A stretch of 14,426 nt of DNA from Bacillota bacterium (GTDB lineage Bacteria; Bacillota; Clostridia; Lachnospirales; Lachnospiraceae), in the NCBI GenBank assembly GCA_023419655.1, contig JAEZXP010000110.1, forward strand, positions 1 through 14,426, given 5' to 3'. Position numbers and translations under genes: made by a program. This document shows, piece by piece, positions 12,275 to 14,426 of the stretch (position 1 is its first letter; each line of letters opens with the position of its first letter). The notes below the pieces were generated by a model that was given only the letters and a program-made list of their open reading frames with translations, was not told the origin of the DNA and ran no database searches.

Positions 12275-14426
12275 ATGAATGTGGCAAAATATAAGAATCC
12301 ATCTTTGAAGACGAAGGAAAGAGTAGAAGATTTAATGTCAAAAATGACATTTGAGCAAAAAATAGACCAGATAACATGTCTGGTAACAATCACATCGGAT
12401 ATTCCGAATTTCAGAGATTATATACCGGATGGAATTGGAAATGTCGGTGCATTTACAGTTGCTGATAATACGGACTTGATTGTTGAGTATGCATATAAAT
12501 TACAAAAATTCTTAATGGAGGAAACGAAGCTGGGTATTCCAGCTTTAATTCATTGTGAAGCATGTTCAGGAGCACAATTTACAGATGCAAATGTATTTCC
12601 AAGTGCAATTGGACAGGCATCAACCTTTCATCCTGAGATTATACAGGAGATGGCAGATATAATCCGTCAGCAAATGTATGCGGTAGGCTTTCGTCAAGCG
12701 CTGTCACCGGTACTGGATGTTGCAAGAGACCCCCGCTGGGGAAGAACGACGGAAACCTATGGTGAGGACCCGGCATTAATAGCTGCCATGGGAAGTGCTT
12801 TTGTAAGAGGAATTCAATCTGAAGATATTCGCAAAGGAACATTGGCAACAGCCAAGCATTTTGTAGGGCACGGGATTACGGAAGGCGGCATTAATATGGG
12901 CCGTAACCTGGTGTCGGAAAGAGAGCTGTTAGAAGTCCATTGCAAACCTTTTCAGGCAGCTATCACAGAGAGTAATTTAGGTAGTGTTATGAATTCCTAT
13001 TGTCAGATAGATGGAGAACCTATCGTGGGTTCAAAAAAAATTCTATCCGATATTCTCAGAGACGGGATGGGCTTCAAAGGCTTTGTCGTATCTGATTATG
13101 TCTCTGTCGATCGATTGGTCAATCCTTTTTGTGTTACGGATACATTTGAGGAAGCGGGAATTCGTGCATTGAAAGCCGGCCTTGATGTAGAATATCCCAG
13201 ACCCAAAGGATTTACTTACCAGCTAAAAGAGGCAGTAGAAGACGGCAGATTGGAAATGGAAGTAATTAATCAAGCAGTAGAGCGTGTATTGACAGCTAAA
13301 TTTGATTTGGGTTTATTCGAGCATCCGTATCCGGATAAGGAAGCGCTTGATTCATTATTGCACAAAAAGGAAACGGACATACTAAACGAAGAGATAGCGA
13401 AAGAAAGCATAATTTTGTTGAAGAATGAAAACAATCTGTTACCTTTAAAAAAAGATAAAATAAAGAAGATAGCAGTTATAGGACCTCATGGGGATAGTGT
13501 TAGAAGTTATTTTGGCACCTTCTCATATCCGGCTGCACTGGATATGACGATGTCCCGGGAAGAGGATGGTCAAATATTTGAAGAGCCTGGTTTGATTATT
13601 TATGATATTAATCAAAAATACAGAGGTGAGGTTCGTGAAATTTCTCCTCGGATAGAGAAAAAAATAAGAGAAGAATTTAAAAACACAAAAAGTGTTTATG
13701 ATGCAATAAAAGAATATATGCCAGATGCTACAGTTATGTATTCTAAGGGAATTAATTATACAGGTACGGATTTAGGAGGGATGGAGGAAGCGCTAAATTG
13801 TGCAGCCCAAGCGGATGTGGTTTTATTGACATTAGGCGGGAAAAATGGATGGGGAGTTACCTCTACAGTAGGTGAAGGCATCGATTCCACCAGCATCGAT
13901 TTACCTGGATATCAAGAAAAATTCGCAAGGGAAGTAAAAGCGCTAAATAAAAAAACAATTGTACTTCACTTTGATGGAAGAGCTTTATCGAATGAATATG
14001 TAGCTTCACATTTTGATTCGATTCTGGAAGTATGGCAACCGGGTGAATTTGGTGGACAGGCATTATGTAAGATTTTATTTGGTGAATATAATCCTGCCGG
14101 CAGATTACCTGTAACAGCGGCAAGAAATGCCGGGCAGATACCGATTTACTATAGTTTGCCTAGAGGAAGCGGATATGTAGGTGCCGGCCATACCGGCATG
14201 ATTAGAAATCCAAATGGCTATATAAACGATACCGCATTTCCGCTTTTTTATTTTGGCCATGGCTTATCGTACACAGAATTCGAATATAGTAATTTACAGA
14301 TTAGCAATCACGAACCGGGGGCACATGATACAATCCAAATCAGCGTAGATGTCACGAATATTGGAGCATATGACGGCGATGAGGTGGTTCAGCTATACTT
14401 CTCCGATGAAGTTTCAAGTATGGTAC
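12275..14426 (+). CDS. glycoside hydrolase family 3 protein (beta-glucosidase/beta-xylosidase-like), 3' end outside window
   Basis: Retaining beta-glycosidase, 717 codons visible and still open at the window edge. No signal peptide, so it acts in the cytoplasm on imported glycoside. Residues about 10-330 are the TIM-barrel domain with ARDPRWGRTTETYGEDP (150-166), KHFVGHG (194-200) and the nucleophile Asp274 in GFVVSDYVSVD. An alpha/beta sandwich follows (about 370-660) with GEGIDSTSIDLPG; Glu534 is the probable acid/base. The GRLPVTAARNAGQIPIYY and FGHGLSYTEFEYSNL segments precede a fibronectin III-like domain starting near 690 (VTNIGAYDGDEVVQLYFSD). The sugar-binding HEEALHG-type motif is altered to HCEACSG (93-99). 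The ATG at 12275 has only a weak AGAGTGGTG signal. Likely co-transcribed with the importer. Exact substrate (glucoside, xyloside or other) is undetermined. Confidence 0.92.
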   Translation, partial: MNVAKYKNPSLKTKERVEDLMSKMTFEQKIDQITCLVTITSDIPNFRDYIPDGIGNVGAFTVADNTDLIVEYAYKLQKFLMEETKLGIPALIHCEACSGAQFTDANVFPSAIGQASTFHPEIIQEMADIIRQQMYAVGFRQALSPVLDVARDPRWGRTTETYGEDPALIAAMGSAFVRGIQSEDIRKGTLATAKHFVGHGITEGGINMGRNLVSERELLEVHCKPFQAAITESNLGSVMNSYCQIDGEPIVGSKKILSDILRDGMGFKGFVVSDYVSVDRLVNPFCVTDTFEEAGIRALKAGLDVEYPRPKGFTYQLKEAVEDGRLEMEVINQAVERVLTAKFDLGLFEHPYPDKEALDSLLHKKETDILNEEIAKESIILLKNENNLLPLKKDKIKKIAVIGPHGDSVRSYFGTFSYPAALDMTMSREEDGQIFEEPGLIIYDINQKYRGEVREISPRIEKKIREEFKNTKSVYDAIKEYMPDATVMYSKGINYTGTDLGGMEEALNCAAQADVVLLTLGGKNGWGVTSTVGEGIDSTSIDLPGYQEKFAREVKALNKKTIVLHFDGRALSNEYVASHFDSILEVWQPGEFGGQALCKILFGEYNPAGRLPVTAARNAGQIPIYYSLPRGSGYVGAGHTGMIRNPNGYINDTAFPLFYFGHGLSYTEFEYSNLQISNHEPGAHDTIQISVDVTNIGAYDGDEVVQLYFSDEVSSMV

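Overview
The window reads as a chromosomal segment of a Gram-positive anaerobe of the class Clostridia, most likely Lachnospiraceae-like. The evidence is the clostridial gene order (fabK)-fabD-fabG-fabF-accB-fabZ-accC-accD-accA, AGGAGG-type ribosome binding sites, several GTG and TTG starts, sigma-A type promoters, and a lipoprotein sugar-binding protein. Species cannot be named from sequence alone. Every gene found lies on the + strand.

Region 1 (1-7307) is a type II fatty-acid synthesis operon entered from upstream. It opens with the last codons of a probable fabK, followed by fabD (malonyl loading), fabG (ketoreductase), fabF (condensation), accB (biotin carrier), fabZ (dehydratase) and accC, accD, accA (rest of acetyl-CoA carboxylase). 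AccABCD makes malonyl-CoA, FabD moves it to ACP, and FabF/FabG/FabZ plus the upstream reductase run the elongation cycle. The striking anomaly is accB: its reading frame carries an in-frame TAA at codon 24 (3148-3150), while the downstream biotinyl domain with its EAMKLMNE motif is intact. Two gaps in this operon (fabG-fabF and accB-fabZ) hold degenerate copies of one roughly 15-bp repeat (core ATAGATGGCAT). The fabZ-accC gap holds a hairpin.

Region 2 (7308-14426) is a visibly AT-richer sugar-utilisation locus. A LacI-family regulator has its own near-consensus promoter with extended -10 and a strong intrinsic terminator. After it comes an exact TTGACA-17-TATAAT promoter flanked by two LacI-type dyads, then a CUT2 (ribose/galactose-type) ABC importer: double ATPase, permease and lipoprotein binding protein. 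A gap with a 7-bp palindrome and a 13-bp perfect hairpin leads to a cytoplasmic family 3 glycoside hydrolase that runs off the right edge. The likely logic is import of a small sugar or glycoside, intracellular cleavage by the GH3 enzyme, and de-repression of LacI by a pathway sugar. The substrate is not determinable here.

No tRNA, rRNA, CRISPR array, insertion sequence or phage gene was seen. The most noteworthy observations are the accB nonsense codon, the repeats shared by two gaps of the fab operon, the bipartite operator layout, and the unusual pairing of a CUT2 importer with an intracellular GH3.
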